From Helianthus annuus (Eukaryota > Streptophyta > Magnoliopsida > Asterales > Asteraceae), in assembly GCF_002127325.2 (NCBI RefSeq), contig NC_035441.2:51836663-51900662 (forward strand): 64,000 bases of DNA, in the 5' to 3' direction. The translations under genes were made by a program, and so were the position numbers. This document shows positions 46,381-58,511 of the stretch, one piece after another; within the stretch, counting starts at the first letter, position 1; each line of letters begins with the position of its first letter. The notes below the pieces were generated by a model, which saw only the letters and a list, made by a program, of their open reading frames with translations, was not told the origin of the DNA and ran no database searches.

Positions 46381-47043
46381 GGTAGCTGGTCTTGCAGCTT
46401 CGACAAAATCACCCACACACTCAGGCAAGCCACGGATGTACTTTGGAATGGCTTTTTCTGAAGTGTTGACTTGACTTGGGCAGGTTGTACTAAGCTGCTT
46501 GAACCTTGTAGTATAGCCAGCATTGTCACCTTCGGTTTGCTTGATTTCCCAAAATTCGTTTTCTAGCTTCTGGACTTCTTGAGGAGGACAGTATTCTCCC
46601 CTCATGAGTTCCTTCAGCTCATCCCAAGAGAGGGCGTAAGCTGCGGAGATCCCACGTTTGTTGCGTTCGGCGGTCCACCAGTCGAGTGCTCGTGATTGAA
46701 ATGCTTCGGTAGCGCAATTAGTATGGAAACTATCGGGACACCCACTTTGACGAAGGGTAACTTCGATAGAATCGAACCACTAGAGTAGTTGGGTCACACC
46801 TCCTTCACCTGTGAATTCCATCGGGTCACAGGCTTTGAAGTGTTTGTAGAGAAAAGTAGATTGCGGCGCTTCCGTCTTAGAGTCCTTCGAGGCTCGAGAG
46901 TTGCTGAGAGAGTGCACTTGAGCGACAATTTGAGGAATGAGCTTGACCACTTCCTTGGTCACAAGCGAGGCAATCCTCTTATCGGCGCTTCGTTTGGCTC
47001 TCCTACTAGTTGTTCGTCTCGAGGTGGAGTTGTTGGAAGGCAT
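46376..47043 (-). pseudogene. gypsy gag N-terminal part, fused to LTR
   Basis: The ATG at 47043 begins MPSNNSTSRRTTSRRAKRSA. After TGEGGVTQLL a TAG near 46780 interrupts the WFDSIE motif, then SRALDWWTAERNKRG, YCPPQEVQKLENEFWEIK and YIRGLPECVGDFVEAARP follow. Past ATIEE the frame runs into LTR sequence. There is no zinc knuckle because that part is deleted. Confidence 0.82.
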
Positions 47044-48191
47044 CTAGACAAGAGAGATTTGGGAATGAGATTCGATCAGAATGATTTTTGAGTTTACGAT
47101 GCGATTGAGCGCGATCGAAACTTGTAACGTGCAATATAAATAGATTTCACATAGGAGCCACATAGGAGACACGAAACTTCCTAGACTCTCACACAATGAT
47201 TTGGTTGTACTTAGATATAGATAGTTGTAGTTTATACTCGCACACATATATTATGGTTTAGAATGCGCGAGGACGCGTTGAGAGAGAGAATGCGAGAGAA
47301 AAGCGGGCAATTAGACATTAGTTTTGTTGCGAACATTCGGTCTCTGTTTTGGATTGCGATGGCTGTGCGAGTTGTGCATTTTGCAAAACAGGAAGCGAAA
47401 ATTGACAATCGGAAAATAAGCACATATAACGTAAAACCGGCGAGTCGTAGGCTTAGCAAAGTACTCGGAGTGCCTCGGGTGTTTTAGGCATCGACTACCC
47501 AAGGTAGCCCAATCACACCCCAACAAGTTCGTGCACGCGCGTTTACTTTGGAGACTTATGCTTCCACTGGGATGCAGCTCATGGCATTCATCCTCTTAAT
47601 CCTCGCGTGGCTCGAGTCATTGTGGTGGTCGAGTCCTTGGTGAGAGCTTTTTCAAAACCATTTTAGAGAGTGGAACGATTCATTAAGGTACGGGTTTCAC
47701 CCCTGACTTAACAGTTTCGTTCCCAATTGTGGTTGTGCTCATCGAATGAATCCGAGAGCTCCACTAGAATATCGAAATGGAGGCTTTTGTCGAGGTATGG
47801 ATGTCACTCCTAACTCGACGAACGATCCTCGTGCTGGAAAATGCGCTGAGTGGGCAATCCTATCGAGAGTTATTGGTTTTCACACCTGATCTCGACTGGA
47901 TCACTCGGCGGTGAGATGCGAGTATTTTCGAAAACATGTGTATTGTGTCAGCCTTAGGAAAGGCTAAGTAGTATTTCAGCCTTAGGAAAGGCTTCTCCGT
48001 GTGAAGCTGTAGTATGCGGGGTTCACACAAAGTTGTAGATTTAGCAATTTCGATCGAAAGTATCAGGTAGGCGCAATACAAACCCTATCGGGTTCGTACG
48101 AGTCAGCATGTGGGTGCTTAGACTATAGACTAGGCCCATTTCTAAGAAATCGACCCGGAGTAGGTCGAGTCTTGCCTAATTCCCTATAGTT
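47044..48191 (-). other. 5' leader of the deleted gypsy element
   Basis: About 1.15 kb without a supported gene; the frames here are short and without domains. A small duplication of CAGCCTTAGGAAAGGCT occurs near 47950-47990. Confidence 0.6.
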
Positions 48192-48205
48192 ATGGCTCTG
48201 ATACC
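48192..48205 (-). other. primer-binding site, initiator-methionine tRNA type
   Basis: TGGCTCTGATACCA on the plus strand, three bases from the LTR edge at 48209; identical to the site at 16130. Confidence 0.88.
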
Positions 48206-48208
48206 AAT

Positions 48209-49026
48209 CTGTCACACCCCAACCGATGGCGGAATCATCGGGGCGCGGCACTAGGCGAATCAGATTGCTCAAGAGAATCCATAACAACTATATTGCGATA
48301 ATATTTATTACATTCGTTATCCCATACTAACAAATAATACAATCACATAAGTCATCACAGATTTCTTATCCACTCGAACAGTTCAAATCCGACAACCTAG
48401 GTTTTAGGTGAGTTTCTAGACTTTCTAGCTTGATTTGATGAAGACTTCAACTAAACCTGCAACATACGTTAAAATATTGTCAATACAAAAGTATTGGCGA
48501 GTATACAGGTTTGATATGTAATAGTATAATAGGTTAAAAGTGCTGCGAATTTTCCACATGCATTGACGTAATACACGACATATATACTCACAAAACTGAT
48601 ACTACCAGCTAAGTCCTCGATGCTCGATTCTTCAATGGCATAACTAGACCCCGTCGGGCGCAATAGTACTATACTAGTCGTGGTGGGACGTCACGAGTAT
48701 AAGTCCTAGCACATATGTAACTAGCATCACGTATATCTATGCAAACGGTTATTCGCAAGTGATAAATTGACTGATTAAATGATTCGTTGATGAGTTCGAT
48801 TCATAAGGAACGTATGTACACCCAAAATTCGATAAAAAGGGGTCAAGTATACTCACAGTGCGTATTTGGTTTGGATTGGCGGGATTATGTCCGAGAATGC
48901 CCTGATTATAGACTGATCACATAAGTGTTTGATGGCGCGGTAAATGATAACGGAATACGCGAAACGGATGATAATTAGATCGAAGGCCGGCCCGTTTGGA
49001 TGGGTTGTCCGATAGAATAGGCTATT
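48209..49026 (-). repeat. 5' LTR of the deleted gypsy element, homologous part
   Basis: Shown only as far as it can be compared with the other copy. The LTR should continue beyond 49026 (a GTCCGATCGGCC stretch and a promoter-like region follow), but no CA edge with a matching CATAC target duplication was found. Confidence 0.75.
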
Positions 49027-50930
49027 CGATCGGAGGGGCTGTCCGATCGGCCAGCCTGGCCAGCTATATTCGACAATTTTTGCAAGTTTTTCGGTGGTTT
49101 GGGTCGAGACGTTGCTGTGACGTGCTAAACAACTGAAATTCCATCAATTTCGACTTGTTCTAGCGGCCGGGAATCACCCCGTTCCATCAGAATTGGCCGT
49201 TCTTGGTGGTTTTTCTTTGTTTAACCCGAAATTGGTCGTCTCATTCGTTAGGAATCAGATCTTTGACCAACACGTTACTAGAAATGAGTAGAAGGTCGGT
49301 ATAAGCTCCGATTCCACCGTTTTTGAGTGCCTTGAGAGTAAAAGAGTTGAAAGAAAGTTGGAAAACCATCCTTCAAACCTTTTATTCATGATTATGTGTA
49401 GATCTGTGGTGAAAAGGTTGTTTATTCTTGTGGAAATCCCTTAGATTTGAGTTGTTCTTGGTGGAATGAGGCCAACACTTGAAGTTCATAAGAACTCCAT
49501 GATGACATCACCCTAGAACACCTCAAATCCGTTGATTACACGGTTAAAAGTTGGAATTTGAAAGATAGAAAGGTGGAGGAATGCACCCAGTTAACCAAGT
49601 CCAAATTAATGACCCTGGTCAACTGTTTAGCCTGCCAAGTCCAAGTTAATGACCTTGGCTGACCAGATTATGAAGATGCTGATTTTCTGAAACAATTTTA
49701 AGTTCAAGTTAATGAACTTTTGAACTTTCAAGCAATTTACCAACACATTTTCAATCTTCTGCTTACCCAACCCTCATGATCCAGACATGTTCTGCACATA
49801 AGACTTTGATCATCTGATCCCCAACGTCTGTTGTCGAAAATAAGATGAAATGAAAATCTTTTTGGATTTTTGATTATGATAAACATAATACTGTACACAC
49901 AATATTTTTGCGAGTGTGTTAGGGGATCATATCAGCTGCCGACAGAATACGAGCACCGTTAAGCTTTGATCACATTTTAAGCGTTAAACAGTTTGCATTG
50001 ATTGTCGATATACTGATCCTCTTAACTTTTCACACAACTTTCAGTCTGTTCAGGATACTGATTTAATGTTTTAAGATCTTGAAATTTATGCGTGTCCCAC
50101 CTCATAATATACTCCCGTATCCAGATTGCTATATTCAGTCTTACAGGTGAATGTACACTAATGATATCTGTAATTGGGTGAATGCGAGGCCGTGAGAGCT
50201 CACGTCAGAACTTCCGTTCAGCAGAGAGATGACGGCTCAACTTTTGGTGTGTTCCCTTTGGGAATCTTTTTTTTTTTTTTTTACAACAGCACATGATTAT
50301 CATTTTGCAATGTTTAATCATTTTTTATGCTGAGGGGAGGCTTTACAAGTAAAGCTTTTGCAAAGTATTATACGAGGACTAGGCTATTGCTTTCGCAAAA
50401 TCAGAAGTCCTGGTATAATACCCTAGATATCATCACGTACAAAGACCTAGTATGTCAGAAATAGAATCTTTCAAATGAGATTTCAGGGGTTACCTATATA
50501 TCCTGGAGATGTTCCCCACATAAAAACAAGTTATGATTTTATGTTTATATCCCGAACAAACTTACTAGTTTTATAAAAACCTACAGACACATCATTAGCA
50601 AGACTGTTTAACACATTTTTACAATACAATTCTTTAGCGTACTGTATCTGTCTAGCTGATGTACTATCATTTCCCCTGAATTACACAAACTCTTTTTCAG
50701 ATTTTCTAATGTTTTTGGATTTTGAAATTTTATCATGTTTTTGTATTTTTCTGCAAACTTTCTCCCCCTAAAAATAAAAACATATTTTTGTGTTTTTGTT
50801 TTTATCAAAAGCAGAAAATAAACTGTACAAAAACTTTGACAACGTAACGTGGATCACATCAGATCGCCGTCTGCCTCGGCTTCACATTCCACCACCCTCC
50901 CAGAAAACAAATTTTTCATCCCATTTAATT
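49027..50930 (-). other. remaining gypsy LTR, then 3' noncoding part of the next copia element
   Basis: No supported gene on either strand. The left part continues the gypsy LTR for an unknown distance. The right part is the 3' untranslated region and LTR of the copia element at 50931: a TTAGGGGGAGAAAG polypurine-like tract sits at about 50756-50770, and a run of about 19 T occurs near 50270. The boundary between the two elements is not resolved. Confidence 0.45.
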
Positions 50931-52549
50931 TCAAAAGACAATTAAATCTCTTTTTATCAAATGGTTTAGTGTGAAATCAGCCTTCTGTTCATCGGTGTGA
51001 ATATGTTCAATCCGAATCAATTTCTTCTCGTGACAATCACGGATGAAATGATGTCGGATTTCAATATGTTTTGTTTTGGAATGATGAACCGGGTTTTTCG
51101 TTATATTTATCGCTACTTCATTATCCACGAATATTGGCGTGTCCAAGAACTGCAAACCAAAGTCTCGCATCTGTTGTTGGATCCAAAGGATCTGAGAACA
51201 ACAGCTCGAGGCCGAAACGTATTCAGCCTCGCAAGTAGAGAGCGCTATTGAGGTTTGTTTCTTGCACTGCCAAGTGACTAATCGAGTTCCGAAGAACTGA
51301 CAACCTGCAGTGGTGGACTTAGCGTTTTGCTTGCAGCTACCAAAGTCCGAATCAGCAAAACCTGTGAGTGAGAAATCGCCAGACTTAGGATACCACAAGC
51401 CGATGCTTGGGCAACCTTTCAAATACCGTAAGATGCGTTTGACAATCGTCAAACGTGACTGGCGTGGGCTTGACCACTATCGGGCGCATAAACACGTCGG
51501 ATACATGATGTCCGAGCGGGAAGCAGTAAGATACATCAAGGATCCAATCATTGACCGATACAGCGTCTCTTCCACCTTCTCTCCACTCTCGTCTGGGCAA
51601 ATACCATGATTCTGAGCTAGGGGGTTGATGCTGGACTGGATTGAGCCATGTTGAACTTCTCCAGAACATCGTTTACGTATTTGGTTTGATGAATGAAGAT
51701 TCCTTCGGGCATTTGCTCCACCTGCAGCCCTAGGAAGAACTTCATCTCCCCCATCGAACTCATCTCGAACTTCTTCTTCATAACTCTCTCAAATTCTTTA
51801 CACAATTCGTCATTCGTTGAACCAAAAATGATATCATCGATATAGATCTGCACGATTAAGAGATGGCCTGCAACTTCCTTTGTGAACAATGTACTATCAA
51901 CTGTCCCTCTGATGAACCCGTTGGCCAGCAGATGTTGGGAAAGCGTCTCATACCAGGCTCTTGGGGCCTGGTGAAGTCCGTAAAGCGCTTTATCCAGAAG
52001 ATAGACTTTGTTCTTGTGTTGTGGATCAGTGAAACCCGACGGTTGTCCCACATACACTTCTTCTTTGATCTTTCCATACAGGAATGCAGATTTCATATCA
52101 AGCTGGTAGACTTTGAATACTTTCCAGGACGCAAACGCCAGGAAGATCCTAATAGCCTCAAGTCTAGCAACAGGCGCATAAACCTCATCATAGTCAATGC
52201 CTTCTTGCTGACTGAATCCCTGTACTACTAATCGCGCTTTGTTTCGAACAACGACACCTCTATCATCTCTTTTGCACTTGAATAACCACTTTGTCTTTAT
52301 CAGCTTTTGATTTTCTGGCAGCTCTACTAATCTCCAAACACCCAGTTTCTCGAACTGCTGCAGCTCTTCCTGCATAGCGTTCACCCAGCTGTCTTCAGTC
52401 AAAGCTTCCTTATACGTTCTGGGTTCAATCTGCGAGATAAAACATTTAAGTGAGAATTCTTCCTGTAACGGAGCAACAGAAAGTATAAAAACAAGTAAGT
52501 GCTCTATTGATCTGATCCCTCGTCTTGACTCCGCTTTGAAGATCACCAA
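50931..52549 (-). pseudogene. copia RT and RNase H
   Basis: 52549-51617 holds RT: EPRTYKEALTEDSWVNAMQE, KTKWLFKCKRDDRGVVVRNK, LVVQGFSQQEGIDYDEVYAP, QLDMKSAFLYGKI, KALYGLHQAPRAWYE and the catalytic YIDD (51833-51844), then FFLGLQVEQ. A frameshift near 51617 separates the connection region. The RNase H part (51452-50931) has SDFGSCKQNAKSTTAGCQFF, STCEAEYVSAS and HHSKTKHIEIRHHF. The C-terminus after EQKADFTLN departs from the usual KADLFTK end. Confidence 0.9.
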
Positions 52550-53325
52550 TAATCTGCTCCGAAGGATGATAAGACAAGGTTCTAGGCATGGCAGTGTCAG
52601 GCACGCTCACTTCCGATTGTAAGTTTGTAATGTTTTGATCACCGGTGTGATCCTCAGCTTCAGTCGTAGCAACAGTTGGTTCCTCATCAAATATCGGACC
52701 GTCTTCCGATTCTGAGTCGTCAGAATTATCAAACGTTGGAGCTGGTTCCTCTGGTGGTTCGTGAGCTGTTCCACTTGGACCGGCCTCATGATCGTTTGTG
52801 CCACCTGTAGGATTGATTGTATCCACATTTGGCTGAGAAACTACCAACGGTCTTGGTACTTGTTCTTATGACATCGATTGTTGATGTTGGTATAAGATAG
52901 CGAGTTCCTCTTCACTTGGCTCAGTGGGAAGTTGGAAAGACAGAGTTTGTCGTAATCGAACAAAAATCTTTGTCCGGGAAGTTGTGGTGGAGCAGTATGC
53001 TTCTAACAATCTACATGCTGAACTTGAATTACCTTCCCCAAGCAAGGTACAAACACTCTCTTCAGCGGGCTCGCGTAACCTACAAAGAAACCCTCATTAG
53101 ATTTAGCACCAAACTTGCCATCAGGATCTATAAATGTACATGGAGATCCAAATGCTTCTAAAAACTTCAAATTCGGCTAATATCTATGAAGAAGTTCAAA
53201 ACACGTTTTCTTGTATTTTTTCACGGTGAGGACTCGGTTCAATGTGTAACACGCTGCTGCCACTGCTTCACTCCAGAAAAATACTGGCAATTTGGAATCG
53301 GCAAGCATTGTTCGAGCTGTTTCAA
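52550..53325 (-). pseudogene. copia integrase C-terminus and acidic linker
   Basis: From 52847 an Asp/Glu- and Pro-rich linker (EEPAPTFDNSDDSESEDGPI) connects to RT. Before it, pieces of integrase C-terminus are visible in shifting frames (RNSLSYTNINN near 52880; the GYASPLKRVFV region near 53070). It is interrupted by stops near 52868 and 53170. Confidence 0.65.
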
Positions 53326-53844
53326 TCAAGTGCGCTTCTTTCTTTCAGCTACACCGTTCTGCTGCGGAGTGTATGGTGCACTAAATTCATGAAGAATCCC
53401 TTTTTCATTACAGAACTCGAGCATTCGATTATTCTTGAACTCCATTCCATTGTCACTTCGTATTCTCCTGATCGGCAGCTTATACAACGTTTCCATCTTC
53501 TTGAACAAGATCATCAGTGACTCAAACGTTTGATCTTTCCTCTCCATACACACCACCCAAGAAAATCTAGTGAAATCATCAGTAACCACCAGACAGTATA
53601 AGTCTCCACTGATACTTTTCACATTAACCGGCCCAAAGAGATCCATGTGGAGTCTCTCGAGCGGTACTCTGATAGAATTTAGCAACTTCTGCGGGTGTGA
53701 CTTCTTTGTCTGTTTTCCTTTCTTGCACTCTACACAATCATTGTTTAAATGAAAACTTTTAAGATTCACACCTTCAACTAAATCATTGTGTACAAGAAAG
53801 TTCATTTTACGCACGTGAATGTGGACCATCTTTTGATGCCACAT
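53326..53844 (-). pseudogene. copia integrase core
   Basis: Zinc-binding part: WHQKMVHIHVRKM...CVECKKGKQTKKS, in which the second histidine is kept and the usual WHRRLGH is altered. Catalytic aspartates are in HMDLFGPVN and RSDNGMEF, and the glutamate in NGVAERKKRT is intact, unlike the copia copy at 43670. Upstream a stop near 53846 separates it from protease. Confidence 0.88.
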
Positions 53845-53847
53845 TTT

Positions 53848-54294
53848 TTACTCTTTTTCAGTCGCTTTGGTTTTCGTCACAAAACATTGTTTCTGATGAT
53901 CTGTTGTTGTTGCAACACTCATATCAAGAATATACAGGTCATTTTCTCGTGGAGCTCGCAACAGCACCATATCATCAGGAATTTTAACACCAGGTTTTAA
54001 GACAAGACATTCATTTTTAGTGAAATGTACGGTAAAAGACTTGTCACAAATCTGTGAGATACTCAGCAGATTGTTTTCAAGTTCTATTATGTAGTTCACT
54101 TTATCAAACGATATAACTCTATTCGTCAGGGTTCCTTGACCGACTATCCTTCCACCCTGATTCCCAGCAAATCCTACATATCCTCCGTTGAGAGAGTTGA
54201 CGTCATAGAGCAAAGCTAGCATTCCGGTCATGTGCCTTGAAGCCCCGCTGTCCATTATCCATTTCGAGATAAACGACTTCGGCAGCCCCTGCAA
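53848..54294 (-). pseudogene. copia protease
   Basis: SKWIMDSGASRHMTG near 54240-54280 is the aspartic protease site, followed by the conserved NNLLSISQICDKSF stretch. It ends in a stop after KTKATEKE at 53848, where the integrase WH motif should follow after a few residues. Confidence 0.88.
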
Positions 54295-54377
54295 CCATTA
54301 AAGCAATTTATTCAAATAATGACGTCCATGATTTCTTTACATTCGGAACACTTCCAAACACAAGATCACAATCCACT

Positions 54378-55925
54378 TCAACTTTGGAATACTAAAGGTG
54401 ACATTTGGGACCACGGGTTTGACTTTTGATTTGAACTCTTCTTTTTTAATCGGTGGAAACTTTTCAAGTAGTTTATCAAGTTCAAACTCAAGTTATAAAC
54501 ATCATCTTTAAAAACTTTTGATTCAGTTTTCAAAACATTCTCCATCTTTTTCTCTTCAACTAATGATTTTGGTTTCACCACCCAAGATTGATTCTCAAAA
54601 ACTTTCGTTTTTGGATAAATCTTTGAAGTCTTTTGGACTTTTGAAGATTCGCCAACCTCAAAAGTTGATTTTGGTTTTTCTTCAGACTTCAGAAATTCAC
54701 CTCTCTTCAAAATACGAACTGGTGAAATCATTGGTTTTTTACCCTTGTTATCAGTTGGAGTTTTAGGTCTTGGATTTTGCAAAATAGGTTTTTCAAGATT
54801 TTTCATGCATTGCTTGGCCATGTGAACAATTTCATTACAGCGATAACAAATTCTTTTGTCATACTCGACAAAAGTTGATTTGAATGTCTCATCTATCAAC
54901 TTTTTCGCTGCATTGAAATCATCAATGGCTTTTCGACTGAAAATATACTCTTTTTCCTCAACAGTACTCTTACCAGTAACAAACACTTCTCCCAACCTTT
55001 CCTTTGGTTTACCCTCATTTTTTGCCATCTTCTTTTCAAAACCAACACCTTTCTTTTTCAAGTTGTTACCTTGTCTTTTGTTTTGATCATGATTACCCAC
55101 CGACCCTTTCTTTCCAGACTTTTTAGGTTGTTGAGTTACAAAAGACTTTTTAGGTTTTGAAAAGAATGTGTTGTTGTTCACTTCTGAAATGTCAATCTCG
55201 ACCAATTTAAACACCTTTTCAACACTCTCAATCCTAGCATTCTGGAGCAGATACTCAAAATCAGAGTAAAGCTTGTCAATTCCAACCATTGTGTAAACCA
55301 CAATGATCGAATCATCATTCGCGACTTTGTCTGATTTTGGTATAAATCTGTCTAAGAAATTACCATCTTCTTCAGAATCAGACATTGAGTTCTCAGACTG
55401 AGTTTTCACAATCTCAGGCTCCGAGTTATCACTCTCTTCGTCTAACACTTGGTCAACAACGGTCTTTATCACCTGTGACTCATTGTCAGTGTCGGACGGA
55501 GAGAATGTAACATCAATGCTCTCGGGCAATTCATTCTCAATTGTTCTTAGTTTGAGATTCTGTTTGAGATTCAAAGCAGCTTCCACCCCATCTGGATATT
55601 TCTGAGTGTAATAATTCCATATTGGGGGTGGAACACTGTTAAAGACAGGTGTTGCATCTGGTTGTTGCAGAACAATCTGCTCAATCACATATGAAGATGC
55701 AATATAACTCATCAACTTTTTATCAATTCTGTCATTCTCAATTTTTGTTAACTCCAATTCATTTTTTTAATGTGGCAATCGTGTCCAAATGAAAGTTGAT
55801 TTCCTTTTGTTTATCAAAAACTGTTGATTTTAACAATTTTGTGGCTTTATCATTTTCAAGACTCTCGTTTTGAATCATTTTTATAGATCTAGCCAACTTG
55901 TCATAAGCTTCTTTTACTTCGCTTA
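54378..55925 (-). pseudogene. copia gag, Lys/Glu-rich, with zinc knuckle
   Basis: A 459-codon frame (55757-54378) has an acidic middle (DQVLDEESDNSEPE), a basic part (KKSGKKGSVGN) and the knuckle CYRCNEIVHMAKQC near 54800-54845. Upstream, 55925-55759 continues gag as a coiled-coil-like stretch (KEAYDKLARSIKMIQNESLE) in another frame, shifted at an A run near 55765. Gag is cut at 55926 by the next LTR. This element's gag is long, as in SIRE-type copia. Confidence 0.82.
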
Positions 55926-57247
55926 TGTCACACCCCCAAAATACCACTTGCGAAAACACCGCGGGACATGTGACGTATCAGGATTCGAGCCACCAATCAC
56001 ATTGAACTCATAAATATGTTTAAATAAAACTTTCTTTCATTAACTTGAAGTGTTACAAAGCATTACATATAATTCATTGTATACAGCGGAAGCATATCAT
56101 TTATTAAGAATTTCATAAATCACGTGTACAAAACCGTTAGACTTGTTTTGTGGTTCCAAGTATCTCGACCCATGACCACTCCAGCATCCCAGATAGCAAG
56201 TCCATGTCAAGAATCTAACGACCTGCAAGCATGCAGACAAGTGTGTCAGACGACGCTGGTGAGTTCAAAGTTTTGTTAACGCGTTTAGTTACCAGATGTG
56301 TGTGTTTACAGCAGTTCAGTGTTTAGTTTTGATGTTGTTATTACTCGATTACCGTATGTGGCGACTAGATGTGAATGCCCAACCCCAATGCCTCCATTTA
56401 GGCATTGGTCATGATGTCAAGGTATCAAACAACCTTGAATAGATGTAAGGGGTCTTATATGTACACGATGTGAATGCCCAACCCCAATGCCTCTAACTAG
56501 GCATTGGTCATGAAGTCCAGGTAATTAGTTCACGCCCGTCCTTTCGGCCCGGTGTGAGGGTGCCAAACCTAATAGCGCTATCAACTAAATACCTCGTTGC
56601 TTCTTCAGCAACACGGTAGATGTATGGGGTCTTACATGATTTATACTGTGTTCAATAACCAACATCCCAAATAAACAGTTTACCCAGTATTCCCTTTAGA
56701 AACATTTACCAGATGTCCCAAACCACCGGGACGCATGCTTAGAAAAGTGCAGTGAACTCACCTTGGTTTGCTCGGTTTACAATGTTACCCGTTCCCGTTA
56801 GTCCATCAACCCTATTGTGGTTAACAATCTTATCAGTTTCGTAATAAATCACTTTACAAAGTCACACAGTTTATGTTTAACACACCAACTCACATCTCAG
56901 TTTCGAAATTTTGTTCCCATATGTTTAACATGAAATGGCATAGTTATTATATGAATCTAATTTTGTCACAATTCATCCGAATGCAAGCTCTTGTATGAAT
57001 TAAATATGCCTTCCTAAATTATGATGTAATTGGACCTCTCAACTTTTACACATCAGTGATCACATGCAGTCACAATCTATTTAATATATCAATGATAATA
57101 GTGCTAATTGTCTAAGTATGGATAATGTCAACTTAATGAAATCAAGGATAATGGCTGACAAATTTCATGGTGAAAGAATTCCATTGGACCGAAGATGTCA
57201 TGCAACAAACATAATTTATTCGGTCCACTGCCCATGCACAACTTTTC

Positions 57248-57372
57248 CGACGAAACACTCTCTTATGACGAAACATCGTGAGTTTCGTCGAGTTGGCAGG
57301 CGACGAAAGTGTTCCTGTTTCGTCGGGATAACCTATGGCGAAACACCCCAGTGTTTCGTCGGGATATTGTTC
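57248..57372. promoter_or_regulatory. cluster of GACGAAAC / GTTTCGTC motifs
   Basis: Six or seven copies of GACGAAA(C/G) or its inverse TTTCGTCG lie within 125 bp of the LTR, alternating in orientation. The density suggests a protein-binding or former transposon-end array. The role is not known; the regulatory label is a guess. Confidence 0.3.
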
Positions 57373-58187
57373 CGTCATGTAACAGTTACGTGTTCAATCA
57401 ACACTTGACAGTTTCTAACCTCCAATCATCATCAACAATTCATGTGCACTAAGATTACATGCTCTCAAATCAAGGTTAGGCTGCCACCTTCACATGTTTC
57501 AATTGCACAACAATACCCCACTTCATGAATTATTTCACATGTAGTGCTTCTGACACACTATTAAAAATTATTGGATTGCATGATTATGTTTCACATGGCC
57601 GCCCATCTATTTCAATATCACTGGGCCGATACCTCTACTTGTATATATATCATTCCCTATAATTCCATATGATTATCACCCTCATTTATTGATTAACAAA
57701 AGTCAGTTTCAATCATGTTTTATCAATCGCACACACAGTCAATTACTTACAACACTATCAGATAAGAACGATATCATGAAACATAGATCACAAACATCAC
57801 GTGATAGTTATCAAATAACACGCAGAAAACAATTTAATAAGAAAGGTGATGCACTAACCACAGGATCGAATGATTGCCTGGAGGGAAAAGATTCGTAATA
57901 GGGAGGAGGTTACAAGAGGGAGAACTGCCGTCACACCAAGGATGAGAGAAAGGAGTCTTAGGGTTTCTTCTTTTTTTTTTACTCTAAGTTATACGTAACC
58001 TTAATCATGTCATAATATACCCATAACAACTCATAACTTTGGGCCGGATACTAGTTTGAGTGTGGGCCGATTTGGTTTGGGGTTTAGAGGGAGTATGTGT
58101 GCGCGTGTTATATCATCTCATAATCGCCGGCCCAATCCCCTACTTCTATTTGGGCTTGGGGTCAACCTTGCTTACTAACAGCATAAC

Positions 58188-58237
<50 letters not shown>
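58188..58237. repeat. AAT microsatellite
   Basis: About 16 uninterrupted AAT units inside the LTR. The corresponding part of the right LTR lies outside the window. Confidence 0.9.
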
Positions 58238-58497
58238 GTGTGGGGGTGTGTTCAAGTTTGGTTTCGCTAAATGGGCCGAGGAACCATATGATACTTGTAG
58301 GCCGGTGTTATGTGTATTAGTGGTTCAAACATCCGTGGCCCAACACTACCACTTTTGACACTAAGGATGGCCCAAATACACACTCAAACGTAATCCACAA
58401 CGTTTACGCTTAATAAATTTATCGCAGCAAAGCTGTTTTAAGAGAAACAATGAGAATCCGAATTGTCAGACTAACCCTGAGAGTTCGGGTTGTCACA

Positions 58498-58511
58498 TCA
58501 TCCCCAACTTG
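58498..58511 (-). other. polypurine tract
   Basis: AAGTTGGGGATGA on the element strand directly before the LTR, as at 11939. Confidence 0.75.

Larger units (their letters stand above)
45559..49026 (-). mobile_element. internally deleted Ty3/gypsy element inside the copia gag
   Basis: Its left side is part of the 3' LTR (45559-46380). This joins directly to the middle of gag, so protease, RT, RNase H and integrase are all gone. Gag start, leader, primer site and 5' LTR follow normally. Both LTR copies begin TGTCACACCCCAACCGATGG. The right end of the 5' LTR is not identified: homology between the copies can be followed only to 49026, and the full LTR must reach further right. Confidence 0.8.
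50931..55925 (-). mobile_element. Ty1/copia element, SIRE-like, cut in gag by a gypsy insertion
   Basis: Minus-strand order is gag, protease, integrase, RT, RNase H. The long gag with Lys/Glu-rich low-complexity segments and a long 3' untranslated tract with GGGGGAG suggest the SIRE/Maximus lineage, which is inference. It is broken at 55926 by a young gypsy LTR; the rest of gag and the 5' LTR must lie beyond base 64000. Confidence 0.85.
55926..58497 (-). repeat. 3' LTR of the young gypsy element
   Basis: 2572 bp, TG to CA. It contains a tandem duplication of about 50 bp including GTGAATGCCCAACCCCAATG (near 56369 and 56469), a GACGAAAC cluster (57248-57372) and an AAT run (58188-58237). A few short frames inside show no domain. 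Confidence 0.9.

Noticed and set aside
57118..57408. 96-codon plus-strand frame and 78-codon minus-strand frame in the gypsy LTR
   Set aside because: They overlap the repeated GACGAAAC cluster, lie inside an LTR and show no domain.
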